Counted from the stretch's first letter, positions 9,411 to 17,117 are shown. The stretch: 64,000 nucleotides of DNA from Bacillus dicomae (GCF_006494425.1 NZ_VHIV01000002.1:620001-684000); one strand, 5' to 3'. The notes: generated by a model not told the origin, from the sequence alone. A program made the numbers and translations.

Positions 9411-9638
9411 AAATAATTTATTCCATAGTTTGGCGATACTCCATATAATGACGATTGCAATGGAGGCAATAATGGACCAAACAATTGATATCATTTCAAG
9501 TGTCATGTTAGGAAGGAATGTGAGAATGGATACAACTTTATGAAAGAATGATTCTATTATATGAAAACTTATCTGTAATAGAATGACGATACCAAGTGTG
9601 ATCCATCCTAACAGTTGCTTTCCTTTTTCTTTCCACAT
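9381..9638 (-). CDS. Small membrane protein downstream of SMR genes
   Basis: This 85-residue protein begins MWKEKGKQLLGWITLG. It has two long hydrophobic stretches (about 9-27 and 46-69), with an amphipathic link between, and ends in a Lys-rich tail. The ATG at 9638 has a GAGGTG site at good spacing; the GTG nine bases upstream overlaps that site. It lies 15 bases after the second SMR gene on the same strand and is probably the last gene of that operon. No family is recognised. Confidence 0.6.
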   Translation of the reverse strand: MWKEKGKQLLGWITLGIVILLQISFHIIESFFHKVVSILTFLPNMTLEMISIVWSIIASIAIVIIWSIAKLWNKLFKKDSTSEKK

Positions 9639-9653
9639 GATATTCACCTCACG

Positions 9654-9968
9654 TTAGCTTAATAGTTTTAAGCCAACAGCACCGCATAGAATACAGCTTA
9701 AGAAGGCAAGACGACGCCAATCCGCTGATTCGCGGAAAATAAGAATGCCTAGAAGTGCACTTCCGGCAGTTCCAATTCCAGTCCAAATCGCATAAGCAGT
9801 TCCCATCGGTAATGTGTTCATTGCAAGGGATAAGAAGAAGAAGCTTACTCCGAAGTTAGCGATTAAAATAACTTTTGGCGCCCAGCCTTTCTTTTCAGTG
9901 GCTACTTTCATAAAGAGTACACCAATAATTTCACAAATACCAGCTAGAATTAAAAATACCCAAGCCAT
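9654..9968 (-). CDS. ykkD: SMR efflux subunit, YkkD-like
   Basis: This is a 104-residue small multidrug resistance protein with four transmembrane helices. The TM1 glutamate is Glu13 in LAGICEIIGVLFMK, and MGTAYAIWTGIGTAG is the TM3 signature. It resembles B. subtilis YkkD more than its neighbour, including the ending GAVGLKLLS. It starts one base after the stop of the YkkC-like gene, so the two are translationally coupled and likely form a heteromer. Whether it exports guanidinium or drugs cannot be told from the sequence. Confidence 0.88.
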   Translation of the reverse strand: MAWVFLILAGICEIIGVLFMKVATEKKGWAPKVILIANFGVSFFFLSLAMNTLPMGTAYAIWTGIGTAGSALLGILIFRESADWRRLAFLSCILCGAVGLKLLS

Positions 9969-9969
9969 T

Positions 9970-10302
9970 TTATGCGGCCTCCTTCGCTTCTTTTTCTTCT
10001 GTTACTCGTTTTAAACCAATTACGCCGAAGAAGATTAAACCAATTAATAATACTTTTACGATAGAGAACGGCTCTCCGAAAACGAAAATCTCTGTAAGAA
10101 CGATTCCACCAGCTCCAATTCCAGTGAAGACTGCGTATACAGTGCCGACAGGCAAATCTTTATAAGCTCTAAATAATAAGACGAAACTAATTGTAATTAA
10201 TAATGCAACACCAGCCCATTCAAGTGGAGCCTCCGCGTGTTTTAATCCAATTACCCAAAAGATTTCAATAATACCAGCTAAGATTACATAAATCCATGCC
10301 AT
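9970..10302 (-). CDS. ykkC: SMR efflux subunit, YkkC-like
   Basis: This is a 110-residue four-helix SMR protein (GIIEIFWVIGLKHAE in TM1, LPVGTVYAVFTGIGAGG in TM3) closest to YkkC of B. subtilis. YkkC and YkkD function as a pair in that organism, where the gene is controlled by a guanidine riboswitch. Here the leader between the TetR gene and this gene is short and carries a TetR-type operator instead. The ATG follows AAGGAGAAAT. Confidence 0.88.
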   Translation of the reverse strand: MAWIYVILAGIIEIFWVIGLKHAEAPLEWAGVALLITISFVLLFRAYKDLPVGTVYAVFTGIGAGGIVLTEIFVFGEPFSIVKVLLIGLIFFGVIGLKRVTEEKEAKEAA

Positions 10303-10315
10303 ATTTCATTTCTCC

Positions 10316-10335
10316 TTCCTACCAGTCGTTAGGTA
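10316..10335. promoter_or_regulatory. Operator copy 2, before ykkC
   Basis: CCTACC (10318-10323), four bases, then GTTAGG (10328-10333) repeats the half-sites seen directly upstream of the TetR gene. It lies in the leader between tetR and ykkC, 16 bases from the ykkC start. It probably gives the efflux genes their own control by the TetR protein. Confidence 0.65.
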
Positions 10336-10373
10336 AGGGGCTTAAAAACGACGCATTGCAAAGGAGCAATCCG

Positions 10374-10955
10374 TCAGTTTGAAAGTCCACGCCAAAATAC
10401 TTTCCAAGAAGCGTCTAAACGTGTCTCAAAACGATTTAAACCTGCGTACAGTAGTTCAACCATAAGACCGTCGAGTAAGCATAGAAAAGCTTCTAAGGCG
10501 TCTTTTACTTCAATGTTATGCAGCTCATCTCGTTCACTTGCTCGTTTAAATACAGGGAATAAAAGTTTTCCGACGTTTTCAATGTGTATATTCGCTTTAG
10601 TAATAATTTGTTCGCGAAATGCATCGGGCGGAAAATAAGAAGTTCGTAACCAAAACATTGATTCTTCACTTTCACCAAAACGTTTTGCATAGCCTTTTAA
10701 TAATTTTAATAGCAATGCTTCAGTGGACGAATCTGAAAAGTTTTCGATATCGTTTGTGAAGCTCTGTAAATCTTTTTGAAGAGCGGATTCTAAGCATATA
10801 AAATATAGCTCTTCTTTTCCTTTAAAGTGTGCGTAAATCGATGGTTTTTTAATCCCAACTTCTTGAGCAATATTTGCTAATGAAGTTCCTTCGTAGCCGT
10901 AGCGTGCGAAATGAGAAAGTGCTACAGCTTTAATGCGGTTTGCTGTCATTTTCAT
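10374..10955 (-). CDS. TetR-family transcriptional regulator
   Basis: This is a 193-residue regulator with the TetR helix-turn-helix at residues 8-52 (FARYGYEGTSLANIAQEVGI, then KKPSIYAHFKGKEELY). The C-terminal ligand domain is generic. It is the first gene of a minus-strand operon with the two SMR genes. Its start lies seven bases from an operator-like dyad, and a second copy precedes ykkC. Derepression by a toxic cation exported by the SMR pair is the simplest reading, but the ligand is unknown. Confidence 0.88.
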   Translation of the reverse strand: MKMTANRIKAVALSHFARYGYEGTSLANIAQEVGIKKPSIYAHFKGKEELYFICLESALQKDLQSFTNDIENFSDSSTEALLLKLLKGYAKRFGESEESMFWLRTSYFPPDAFREQIITKANIHIENVGKLLFPVFKRASERDELHNIEVKDALEAFLCLLDGLMVELLYAGLNRFETRLDASWKVFWRGLSN

Positions 10956-10961
10956 CCCCTA

Positions 10962-10977
10962 CCTACCGTTCGTTAGG
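10962..10977. promoter_or_regulatory. Operator copy 1, before the TetR gene
   Basis: CCTACC, GTTC, GTTAGG form a near-perfect dyad with a four-base spacer. On the minus strand it borders and partly covers the ribosome binding site of the TetR gene, so binding would repress its own expression. Confidence 0.65.
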
Positions 10978-11023
10978 TTCATTATATGTGAGTGGAAATA
11001 TAAAGTCAATAGGTGAAGAGCTG

Positions 11024-11054
11024 AAAAAGAGCGTTATAGTAAAACGCTCTTTTA
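11024..11054 (-). terminator. Terminator after the LacI-type gene
   Basis: Arms AAAAGAGCGTT and AACGCTCTTTT surround a short loop, followed on the minus strand by a T-rich tail. It begins at the stop codon of the LacI-family gene. Confidence 0.8.
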
Positions 11055-12029
11055 GATTGTTTTTCGCTCAATTAAATGAAAGGGCAGTTCTTCTGCGCTT
11101 CCATTAATTTTCTCGCTTTGTATTTGATTATGGAATAAAGAAAAGGCGTGAGATCCCATCGTAAGACCAGGATGTTCAATAGTAGTAATTTCTAGTGCTT
11201 TTGAAATTTCATGGTTATCGAATCCTAAAATAGCAAGGTCTTCAGGTACTCGAATGCCGTGTTTTCGGGCCTCTGTTAATAAACCAGCTGCAACTTGATC
11301 GTTCGCTGTAAAAATAGCGGTTGGACGATTTTTCATATTTAAAATACGATGAAGTATTTGTGCTCCATCCTGCATTGTATAGCATTGATGAAAAATCCAT
11401 TCGGGATGTAACGTTTTGCCTTCGTTATGAAGTGTATCAGCAAATGCCTTTTCGCGTTCCAAAGAATTTGCGCTCGTTTTTCTTGCTAAACAGATTCCGA
11501 TTTTTTCATGGCCTTTACTGAGTAAATAGGCAGTACCAAGACGGAAGCCTTCATAATGATCTACGTAGACAGATGAAATGAGGGGATGGTTCATCTTTTC
11601 GCATGAAATAATAGGAGCGAATGTTGCGAAAGGTTCAATTTGTTCCCAAGAACTCGTTCGGGAGCAAATAATCATCCCGTCGAATTGTTTCATTTTCATC
11701 ATTTCGAGAACACGAATTTCCTCAAGGCTATCATAATTTGTTTGACATAAATTAATGTGATATCCAGCTGCTAATGCTTCGTTTCCGATGCCTTCAATAA
11801 TGGTACTGAAGTATGGTAGGTTAATGAAAGGGAGCATAACACCGATCGTATATGTTTTTCCCTTTATTAAATGAATAGCATTTATATTTTTGGCATAGTT
11901 CAATTCTTCAACAGCATCTAGAACACGCTTACGCTTTTCTTCTTTTACGTAAGGGTGATTATTAAGGACGCGAGAAACAGTTGATATGGATACACCAGCG
12001 GTTTTTGCAATTTGTTTTATATTGGCCAT
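11052..12029 (-). CDS. LacI-family transcriptional regulator
   Basis: This is a 325-residue regulator. It has an N-terminal LacI helix-turn-helix (IKQIAKTAGVSISTVSRVLN, residues 3-22), a hinge, and a periplasmic-binding-protein-like effector domain (YTIGVMLPFINLPYFSTII onward). The ATG at 12029 follows GAGAGGTG; a GTG nine bases upstream overlaps that site. No sugar gene is beside it, so its regulon may be elsewhere. A palindrome of LacI type lies 60 bases upstream in the divergent promoter region. The effector cannot be predicted. Confidence 0.87.
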   Translation of the reverse strand: MANIKQIAKTAGVSISTVSRVLNNHPYVKEEKRKRVLDAVEELNYAKNINAIHLIKGKTYTIGVMLPFINLPYFSTIIEGIGNEALAAGYHINLCQTNYDSLEEIRVLEMMKMKQFDGMIICSRTSSWEQIEPFATFAPIISCEKMNHPLISSVYVDHYEGFRLGTAYLLSKGHEKIGICLARKTSANSLEREKAFADTLHNEGKTLHPEWIFHQCYTMQDGAQILHRILNMKNRPTAIFTANDQVAAGLLTEARKHGIRVPEDLAILGFDNHEISKALEITTIEHPGLTMGSHAFSLFHNQIQSEKINGSAEELPFHLIERKTI

Positions 12030-12082
12030 ATGTATCACCTCTCTCCTTATTATAAAGGGAAAATAATAAGAATGAAAAAATC

Positions 12083-12113
12083 TTGACCTGAAAAGCTTTT
12101 CACAAACTATGTT
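12083..12113 (+). promoter_or_regulatory. Promoter with LacI-type operator
   Basis: TTGACC at 12083-12088 looks like a -35 element, with a TATGTT or CTATGT -10 about 17-19 bases on. The spacer contains the perfect palindrome TGAAAAGCTTTTCA (12089-12102), which has the half-site form of LacI-family operators with central GC. The adjacent regulator is the obvious candidate to bind it. The transcript would run toward the lipoprotein gene. Confidence 0.5.
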
Positions 12114-12320
12114 ATAAACATGACTTCTGTTGTTCGCGTAACCTTTTTATTTGGGCGTGAGAATGATAGGGGTCTTTTTGCGTCTATAAAAGAAGTTTTG
12201 TCAAAATGTGTGAGAATAACGTGGAAAATTTTCAAAGGAGGCGTTTCATAACGGAGCGAATATGAAGAGCATATAGACACTTTATTCATAAAGATAGCGG
12301 TATGAAAGGGCGGAAACAAA
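12114..12320 (+). other. Leader region, no convincing gene
   Basis: A 43-codon frame (12120-12251) starts right after the promoter but has no ribosome binding site. A perfect AAAGGAGG at 12234-12241 is not followed by a usable ATG, GTG or TTG start within normal spacing. A four-codon frame starts at 12262. The stretch looks like a long leader or a decayed gene start. Confidence 0.35.
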
Positions 12321-12881
12321 TTGAAAAAAGGAATCATTTGTTTCGTGTTTTCTAGTCTAGTACTTAGTTCATGTTCGTTTCAGCAAACGATGCAGGAAGA
12401 AAAAAATTTTGTGGGAACAACAGGTGGGGCGATGGATCGTGTTACGGATCCAATTCCGCTGAAGGAGCTTTCGAAATATTTTCCAGTGAAATTTAAAGTT
12501 CCGGCATTTTTACCGTATGACATTACGAGTGATGTGAAGGGAGAAGTCAGAACGATTGGAAAAAAGGACGCTGTCTTAATGATTAAATATAAACAGCAGG
12601 AGCAAGGTAAAAATGAGTATATTGAGTTAAATGTTGCGAACTTTCCTTATAGTTTTCCGGATCTTGTGGAAGAGAAACGATTTCAAGAACAAATGAAATT
12701 GAATAATGGAGCATTCGCTTATTTTAAAAATAAGGATGACTTCGAGCGAGGAGACGAATTTGCTGCGCTTATATGGAAAGAGAAAGAACTTGAATATCAG
12801 CTGCTATATCGTAATGTGCAAGAGAATGATGAAGATGTGATTAAGAAAAATTTATTATACATTGCAAATAATATGGAATGA
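12321..12881 (+). CDS. Putative lipoprotein
   Basis: This 186-residue protein has a type II signal peptide: Lys-rich start, hydrophobic core ICFVFSSLVLSS, lipobox LSSC with Cys19 as the lipidated residue. The mature part (about 165 residues) is polar with alternating strands and no recognised family. It starts at TTG; the upstream purine run is only fair. The promoter at 12083 with its LacI-type palindrome points to this gene. It likely sits on the outer face of the cytoplasmic membrane. Confidence 0.75.
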   Translation: MKKGIICFVFSSLVLSSCSFQQTMQEEKNFVGTTGGAMDRVTDPIPLKELSKYFPVKFKVPAFLPYDITSDVKGEVRTIGKKDAVLMIKYKQQEQGKNEYIELNVANFPYSFPDLVEEKRFQEQMKLNNGAFAYFKNKDDFERGDEFAALIWKEKELEYQLLYRNVQENDEDVIKKNLLYIANNME

Positions 12882-12911
12882 AAAACTAGCTGAATGATTC
12901 AGCTAGTTTTT
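12881..12911. terminator. Bidirectional terminator
   Basis: The perfect palindrome has arms AAAAACTAGCTGAAT and ATTCAGCTAGTTTTT around one base. It overlaps the lipoprotein stop codon and lies between it and the convergent yqhL. Confidence 0.9.
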
Positions 12912-12919
12912 GTATGTTA

Positions 12920-13303
12920 TTATTTCTTTTTAATTTTTCCAGTCCACGTTTTGAATCCACCTTGTAATTGGTAGAAATCTTTGTAGCCTTGTTTCTTTAA
13001 GTATTGAGCTGCACGACCAGTACGGAATCCACTTTGGCAGTATAAGTAAACTGGTTGATCTTTACGAAGTTCTTTATGACGAAGGCGAATTTGTGATAAT
13101 GGGATGTTACGTGCGCCTAAAATATGCCCTGCAGTATATTCGTCTGCTTCGCGAATATCGATAAGCTGTGCTTTACGGTAGCCAGCGCGAAACTCTTCTT
13201 CTGAAAGTGTTTTAATTAATTTTCTCTGATAGAAATACATCCATACAGTGTAGCCGATGAACGCTACGATTACGGCTAATAAAATAATCCAAGTTGTTGA
13301 CAC
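12920..13303 (-). CDS. yqhL: Rhodanese-like membrane-anchored protein
   Basis: This 127-residue protein has an N-terminal transmembrane helix (residues 4-24) and a rhodanese domain (about 32-125). The active loop CQSGFR has Cys89 as the sulfur-carrying residue. It resembles B. subtilis YqhL in length and in its position beside lipM. The substrate is unknown; the domain would face the cytoplasm or the membrane surface depending on topology. It is divergent from lipM. Confidence 0.9.
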   Translation of the reverse strand: MSTTWIILLAVIVAFIGYTVWMYFYQRKLIKTLSEEEFRAGYRKAQLIDIREADEYTAGHILGARNIPLSQIRLRHKELRKDQPVYLYCQSGFRTGRAAQYLKKQGYKDFYQLQGGFKTWTGKIKKK

Positions 13304-13341
13304 GGTTCTATCGCTCCCTTTTTTCTTATCCTACTTTCAAT

Positions 13342-13369
13342 ATTATAATGCCCGTATGTATTTATGCAA
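13342..13369 (-). promoter_or_regulatory. Likely sigma-A promoter of yqhL
   Basis: On the minus strand TTGCAT (13364-13369) is followed after 16 bases by TATAAT (13342-13347), about 40 bases before the yqhL start. Confidence 0.55.
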
Positions 13370-13406
13370 CAGATTCATTTGCATATAAGAAGAAATTTCG
13401 TATTCT

Positions 13407-13435
13407 TTCACAAATTTTGTCGAATTTGGTAGACT
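13407..13435 (+). promoter_or_regulatory. Possible lipM promoter with 0A-box-like site
   Basis: TTCACA (13407-13412) and TAGACT (13430-13435) have a 17-base spacer. The spacer contains TTGTCGAA (13417-13424), which matches the Spo0A box core. Both readings are based on short motifs only. Confidence 0.35.
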
Positions 13436-13473
13436 AGAGAATGTGAAAAATAATTGGTTATATGAGGTGCAGG

Positions 13474-14310
13474 ATGGGAAAAGAAAAATGGTGTTATATT
13501 AACTCTGGTCAATGTTCACCGGCATTTAATATGGCGTTAGATGAATGTTTATTAAATTGGCAAAGTGAAAAGAAAATGCCACCAACCATTCGTTTTTATG
13601 AATGGGAAGTACCAACATTAACAGTTGGATATTTCCAGCGTGTTGAAAAAGATATTAATATGGATGTAGTTAACGAAAAGAAATATGGATTCGTTCGTCG
13701 TCAAACAGGCGGCAGGGGTGTACTACATGATAAAGAATTAACGTACAGTGTTATTGTGTCTGAAGATCATCCAAATATGCCAAAAACAGTTACGGAAGCG
13801 TATCGCGTTATTTCGCAAGGTTTATTAGATGGTTTTAAAGCGTTAGGGTTAGAAGCGTATTATGCAATTCCAAAAACAGAAGCAGATCGTGAAAATTTAA
13901 AAAATCCACGTTCAGGTGTATGCTTTGATGCACCATCTTGGTATGAAATTGTAGTAGAAGGCAGAAAAATTGCAGGTAGTGCGCAAACACGTCAAAAAGG
14001 TGTTATTTTACAACACGGATCGATTCCGTTAGAAATAGATTTAGATGAATTATACGATCTGTTTTTATTCCCGAATGAACGTGTAAAAGAGCGTATGAAG
14101 AGTATGTTCTCATCTAAAGCGGTAGCGATTAATGAATTAACAGACCGCACGTTTACAATCGAGCAGTTAATTAAAGCGTTTGAGGTTGGTTTTGAAAAAG
14201 GATTAGATGTAGAGCTTGTTCCGTATGAATTAACAGAAGAACAATTACATGAAGTGCAAACATTAGCAAAAGAGAAGTATGAAAGTAAGGAATGGAATTA
14301 TAAAAAATAA
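13474..14310 (+). CDS. lipM: Octanoyltransferase LipM
   Basis: LipM moves octanoate from acyl carrier protein to the glycine cleavage H protein at the start of lipoate synthesis. The 278-residue product has the exact length of B. subtilis LipM. It contains [12 protein letters not shown] (75-86) and the thioester Cys150 in [13 protein letters not shown], with Lys165 in GRKIAG. The ATG at 13474 follows GAGGTG; an ATG 12 bases upstream is less likely. The link with the gcv genes and the lipoylated Bkd E2 in this window is functional rather than operonic. Confidence 0.94.
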   Translation: MGKEKWCYINSGQCSPAFNMALDECLLNWQSEKKMPPTIRFYEWEVPTLTVGYFQRVEKDINMDVVNEKKYGFVRRQTGGRGVLHDKELTYSVIVSEDHPNMPKTVTEAYRVISQGLLDGFKALGLEAYYAIPKTEADRENLKNPRSGVCFDAPSWYEIVVEGRKIAGSAQTRQKGVILQHGSIPLEIDLDELYDLFLFPNERVKERMKSMFSSKAVAINELTDRTFTIEQLIKAFEVGFEKGLDVELVPYELTEEQLHEVQTLAKEKYESKEWNYKK

Positions 14311-14340
14311 GAGGTGGTAATTACCACCTCTTATTTTTTA
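14301..14340. terminator. Perfect 40-base palindromic terminator
   Basis: The sequence is its own reverse complement over 40 bases, centred between 14320 and 14321 (half-arm AAATAAGAGGTGGTAA). T runs are present on both strands. It contains the stop codons of lipM and of the convergent gene, so it ends transcripts from both sides. Confidence 0.92.
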
Positions 14341-15177
14341 TAGTAAATTAAGTACTTTTTCTACTTTGATTCCTTTATCTTGTAAAGAACGAAGGCGATT
14401 TACAACGTCCATAATTTCTTTGTCAAATGTAACGCTAATACCTTGGCTTTGTAGTTCTTCTTTTAAGCTTTCAATAGAATCATCTATGTCGATGCCAAGC
14501 TCGTAATCTTGACAAACTTCAATTGTCTTTTTCACGAGTTTCACATAATTTTCTTGTAGTTTTGAATTTGTTTCAGTCATAGCAGGTTGCTTCGGTTTTG
14601 CAGGAGCGACCGGTGCTGTCTCTTGCTTTGTAACTGGAGTTGGTACTGCTTTTTTCACAGGTGCTGGAGTAGATAGTTCTACAGCTGCTTCTACACTTAC
14701 TGGCTTCGGCGTTGGCACCGGAGTAGGTTTAGGTGCGGCAGGTGTTTCTACTCGCGTAACAGGTTTTGGAGCAGCTGTAACTGCTTTTGGAGCTTCTACA
14801 ACTACTTCTTTTTTCGGAGTAGCTTCTACAACGTTTTCTTCTTGTTCAGCAGCTTCTTTATTTTCTTTGCTCCACATAACGCGTTCAATTTCTAGAGAAA
14901 CATTGTTTTTGTTCATCGCTGTTAATGTAACTTTACCAACTTCAGCGTTTCCAGTGAAATCAACAATTTTATAAATAACACTCTTGTTCCAATCCACGTT
15001 TCCGCTCAAAAATAATTCTTCGTTACATTTCGGCGTTAAGCCCTCGATTTTAATTTCTGCGTTTACACCGTTTTCACTATATACCATAATTAGCGAAGCA
15101 TTTACATCTTCGTCTGCTAACATTAGTTCACGTACCATTTTGCCGGTGCGTACTTGCGTTTTCTTCTTAACTGACAT
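14338..15177 (-). CDS. Unrecognised Pro/Ala-rich three-part protein
   Basis: I do not recognise this 279-residue protein. Residues 1-105 look like a compact mostly beta domain (RELMLADEDVNASLIMVYSE early on). Residues 120-205 are low-complexity, rich in Pro, Ala, Val, Thr and Lys with repeated TPxP and APKP units, and probably extended. Residues 206-279 are helical (LQENYVKLVKKTIEVC to VEKVLNLL). There is no signal peptide or membrane helix, so it is probably cytoplasmic or a spore-layer component. The site is GAGAGGAG and a good promoter lies upstream. B. subtilis has no counterpart between lipM and mntR. Confidence 0.75.
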   Translation of the reverse strand: MSVKKKTQVRTGKMVRELMLADEDVNASLIMVYSENGVNAEIKIEGLTPKCNEELFLSGNVDWNKSVIYKIVDFTGNAEVGKVTLTAMNKNNVSLEIERVMWSKENKEAAEQEENVVEATPKKEVVVEAPKAVTAAPKPVTRVETPAAPKPTPVPTPKPVSVEAAVELSTPAPVKKAVPTPVTKQETAPVAPAKPKQPAMTETNSKLQENYVKLVKKTIEVCQDYELGIDIDDSIESLKEELQSQGISVTFDKEIMDVVNRLRSLQDKGIKVEKVLNLL

Positions 15178-15250
15178 CTAATTTCTCCTCTCAAAAATTC
15201 AGTAATAATAAAAAAATCGTATAACGAAAAATAATTGCTCACGAAGATTT

Positions 15251-15280
15251 ATGATACCGATAATAAAAGCATCACGTCAA
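15251..15280 (-). promoter_or_regulatory. Likely promoter of the Pro/Ala-rich gene
   Basis: On the minus strand TTGACG (15275-15280) is followed after 18 bases by TATCAT (15251-15256), about 75 bases before the start codon. Confidence 0.5.
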
Positions 15281-15354
15281 CAATTAACTTTAATTATTTT
15301 GCATTTTTCTTATTTTCTTTATGAAATTTTTCAATTTGTAAAATTAGACAGAAG

Positions 15355-15380
15355 AAAAACAGCCTTTTGACGGGCTGTTA
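15355..15380 (-). terminator. Terminator after the PadR-HAAS operon
   Basis: On the minus strand AACAGCC and GGCTGTT pair around an eight-base loop, then a T-rich tail. It starts at the stop codon of the last gene. Confidence 0.75.
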
Positions 15381-16049
15381 AAAAATTGATTTTTTATATA
15401 GGAATTTGTACAGAATATAAAAAGAAAGTGTAATAAGAGAACCTTGCAAAATAGACAAATTATAAAATAGATATGGTTGTGTTTTGAAAAATACGTTTGC
15501 AAAAACTGATAAGACAAAAGGTATAAATACTGATAATAAGAGGAGTGCTTTTTGTTTCCAGGAAACTAATATCGTAAAAGAGAAACGTCTAAATAAAGAA
15601 AAAGTTATAAAAGCACCAATTGTTAAAACGATAGCAGATAATATTGTTCCAGGAATACTAAATGGAATTCCTGAAGTGTTTGTACTTGAAAATAGTTTTT
15701 GCATAAGAGTAGTGAATGTATCGTATCCAATTTGAACAGCTAATAATAAACTAACCGCAAACCCAATAACGGCAGCTTGTTGGAAAGAATTTTGATGTTC
15801 CGAAGAGTTAATTAATTCATCGCAGTAAGCTTTTAAATCCTCTCCGAAAATGTCATGTGCAGTTTTACCGTCTGTTTGCGCTTCTAAAAGATGATCCAAT
15901 ATTTCTAAAAGTAATTCTTCCATTTGTTTTTGCGGAACGCTAGTAAGGCGTAAATAAATAAGCATATCTCCATAAGCAGCTTCGTTTTCAGGTGTTAATA
16001 ACTTTCTTTTTTCATTGTTCAACTTAACCATTTCTTTTTCAGTCATCAT
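15378..16049 (-). CDS. HAAS-domain membrane protein, copy 2
   Basis: This 223-residue protein has an N-terminal helical domain (1-85, with KRKLLTPENE, EELLLEILDHLLEAQ and GEDLKAYCDELI) of the HAAS type, followed by about four transmembrane helices. HAAS proteins are commonly encoded with PadR regulators. It is a paralogue of the gene just upstream, with which it shares most of the first 85 residues. Two ATG codons are in tandem at the start after a GGAGTGA site. The function is unknown beyond this association. Confidence 0.8.
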   Translation of the reverse strand: MMTEKEMVKLNNEKRKLLTPENEAAYGDMLIYLRLTSVPQKQMEELLLEILDHLLEAQTDGKTAHDIFGEDLKAYCDELINSSEHQNSFQQAAVIGFAVSLLLAVQIGYDTFTTLMQKLFSSTNTSGIPFSIPGTILSAIVLTIGAFITFSLFRRFSFTILVSWKQKALLLLSVFIPFVLSVFANVFFKTQPYLFYNLSILQGSLITLSFYILYKFLYKKSIF

Positions 16050-16053
16050 ATCG

Positions 16054-16740
16054 TCACTCCTTTTGAAAGGCTAAATGTTCTTTTTTGTAGAAGACTTTAT
16101 ATAGTGCATAGCAAGATATGGCCAGTAAAGTGCCTATCCAAGGTGAGATTTGTAATGTAGTATAGGGCTGTTTCATAAATAAAAAGGAAATACCGATTAA
16201 TAGTACCCATAGACTATGGCGTATTAAAAAACTTCCTACGTGCCTCCAAATAGTTGTTTTATTTTTAAATAAGTCAGTGTTAATAAAGTCGAAGATAAAA
16301 CGTATGATGAGATGTATGGACAGTATGAATGCAAACAGATAAATGAAATCAATGTGTACAAATTTAAAACGTGTTTCATTTGAAAATAAGGGGAATACCA
16401 ATGCAATCACGGAAGAAATTGCAAAGTATATTGCTAGCAAATAACTAGTTATAAATAAAGGAATAGATAATTGTTCCCATAAACTTGGCTTCGGTAGGGC
16501 AGCAATTAGTTCGTCGCAGTATGCCTGTAAGTCGTCGCCGAAAATATCATAAGCAGTTTTTTCTTCTTGCTGTGCTTCAATGAGGTGATCTAGAATTTCA
16601 ATTAGTAGTTCTTCCGTATGGTATTCTGGCACTTTAGCCAAGCGGATGTATATTAACATGTCACTATAGGCGGTTTCATTTTCTGTAGTCAATAATTTAC
16701 GCTTTTGGTTATTTAGTTCGATTAAATCTTTTGTCTTCAT
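16054..16740 (-). CDS. HAAS-domain membrane protein, copy 1
   Basis: This is a 228-residue paralogue of the next gene, with NQKRKLLTTENE, EELLIEILDHLIEAQ and GDDLQAYCDELI in the first 85 residues, then about four transmembrane helices. The membrane halves of the two copies are much less alike. I use the ATG at 16740 behind GGAGTGATAGGG; a GTG at 16749 would overlap the padR stop. It is in one operon with padR and copy 2, and gaps are only a few bases. Confidence 0.8.
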   Translation of the reverse strand: MKTKDLIELNNQKRKLLTTENETAYSDMLIYIRLAKVPEYHTEELLIEILDHLIEAQQEEKTAYDIFGDDLQAYCDELIAALPKPSLWEQLSIPLFITSYLLAIYFAISSVIALVFPLFSNETRFKFVHIDFIYLFAFILSIHLIIRFIFDFINTDLFKNKTTIWRHVGSFLIRHSLWVLLIGISFLFMKQPYTTLQISPWIGTLLAISCYALYKVFYKKEHLAFQKE

Positions 16741-16745
16741 CCCTA

Positions 16746-17063
16746 TCACTCCCCCTGTAATAAATTGTTCACCGTTGTTGAAACCATTCCCCAGCTTTGT
16801 TTAAATTCTTCAAGCTGTTCTAATCCTTTATCGGTTACGTGATAATATTTTCGCTTTGGACCGAGCGAGGAGGCTTTTAATGTTCCTTCAATCAATTTTT
16901 CTTTTTGCATACGTAACAATAACGGATATATACTTCCTTCGCTTACGAATGTAAATCCGTGTTTATTTAATTTTGTACTCAGTTCATATCCGTACACTTC
17001 TTCTTGTGAAATGATGTATAGGATGCAACCTTCGAGTACACCTTTTAACATTTGGCTGTGCAT
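16746..17063 (-). CDS. PadR-family transcriptional regulator
   Basis: This 105-residue regulator is of the short PadR type (winged helix, HSQMLKGVLEGCILYIIS then YGYELSTKLNKHGF, and SEGSIYPLLLRMQKEKLI). It has a C-terminal dimerisation helix (LEQLEEFKQSWGMV). It is the first gene of a three-gene operon with the two HAAS membrane proteins. Two related dyads flank its promoter, a typical autorepression layout. Signals such as membrane stress or antibiotics are plausible for the family but not shown by sequence. Confidence 0.9.
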   Translation of the reverse strand: MHSQMLKGVLEGCILYIISQEEVYGYELSTKLNKHGFTFVSEGSIYPLLLRMQKEKLIEGTLKASSLGPKRKYYHVTDKGLEQLEEFKQSWGMVSTTVNNLLQGE

Positions 17064-17082
17064 GATTTCACCACCTTTTACT

Positions 17083-17109
17083 CAGGTAACTTGCTGTGCA
17101 AGGTAGCTG
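17083..17109. promoter_or_regulatory. PadR operator, proximal copy
   Basis: CAGGTAACTTGC, TGT, GCAAGGTAGCTG form an imperfect dyad with the same three-base spacer and the same core (TAACTTGC) as the distal dyad. It lies just downstream of the -10 of the padR promoter. Confidence 0.7.
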
Positions 17110-17117
17110 TTATCCAA

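Noticed and set aside
10303-10373. Guanidine (ykkC) riboswitch before ykkC
   Set aside because: The space between tetR and ykkC is only about 70 bases and shows no aptamer motifs; it holds a TetR-type operator.
12120-12251. 43-codon plus-strand frame MTSVVRVTFLFGR...
   Set aside because: No ribosome binding site before its ATG and no recognisable sequence; kept only as a remark on the leader.
12107-12337. Minus-strand frame opposite the lipoprotein leader
   Set aside because: No site, overlaps a promoter region and a signal peptide coding start, no recognisable protein.
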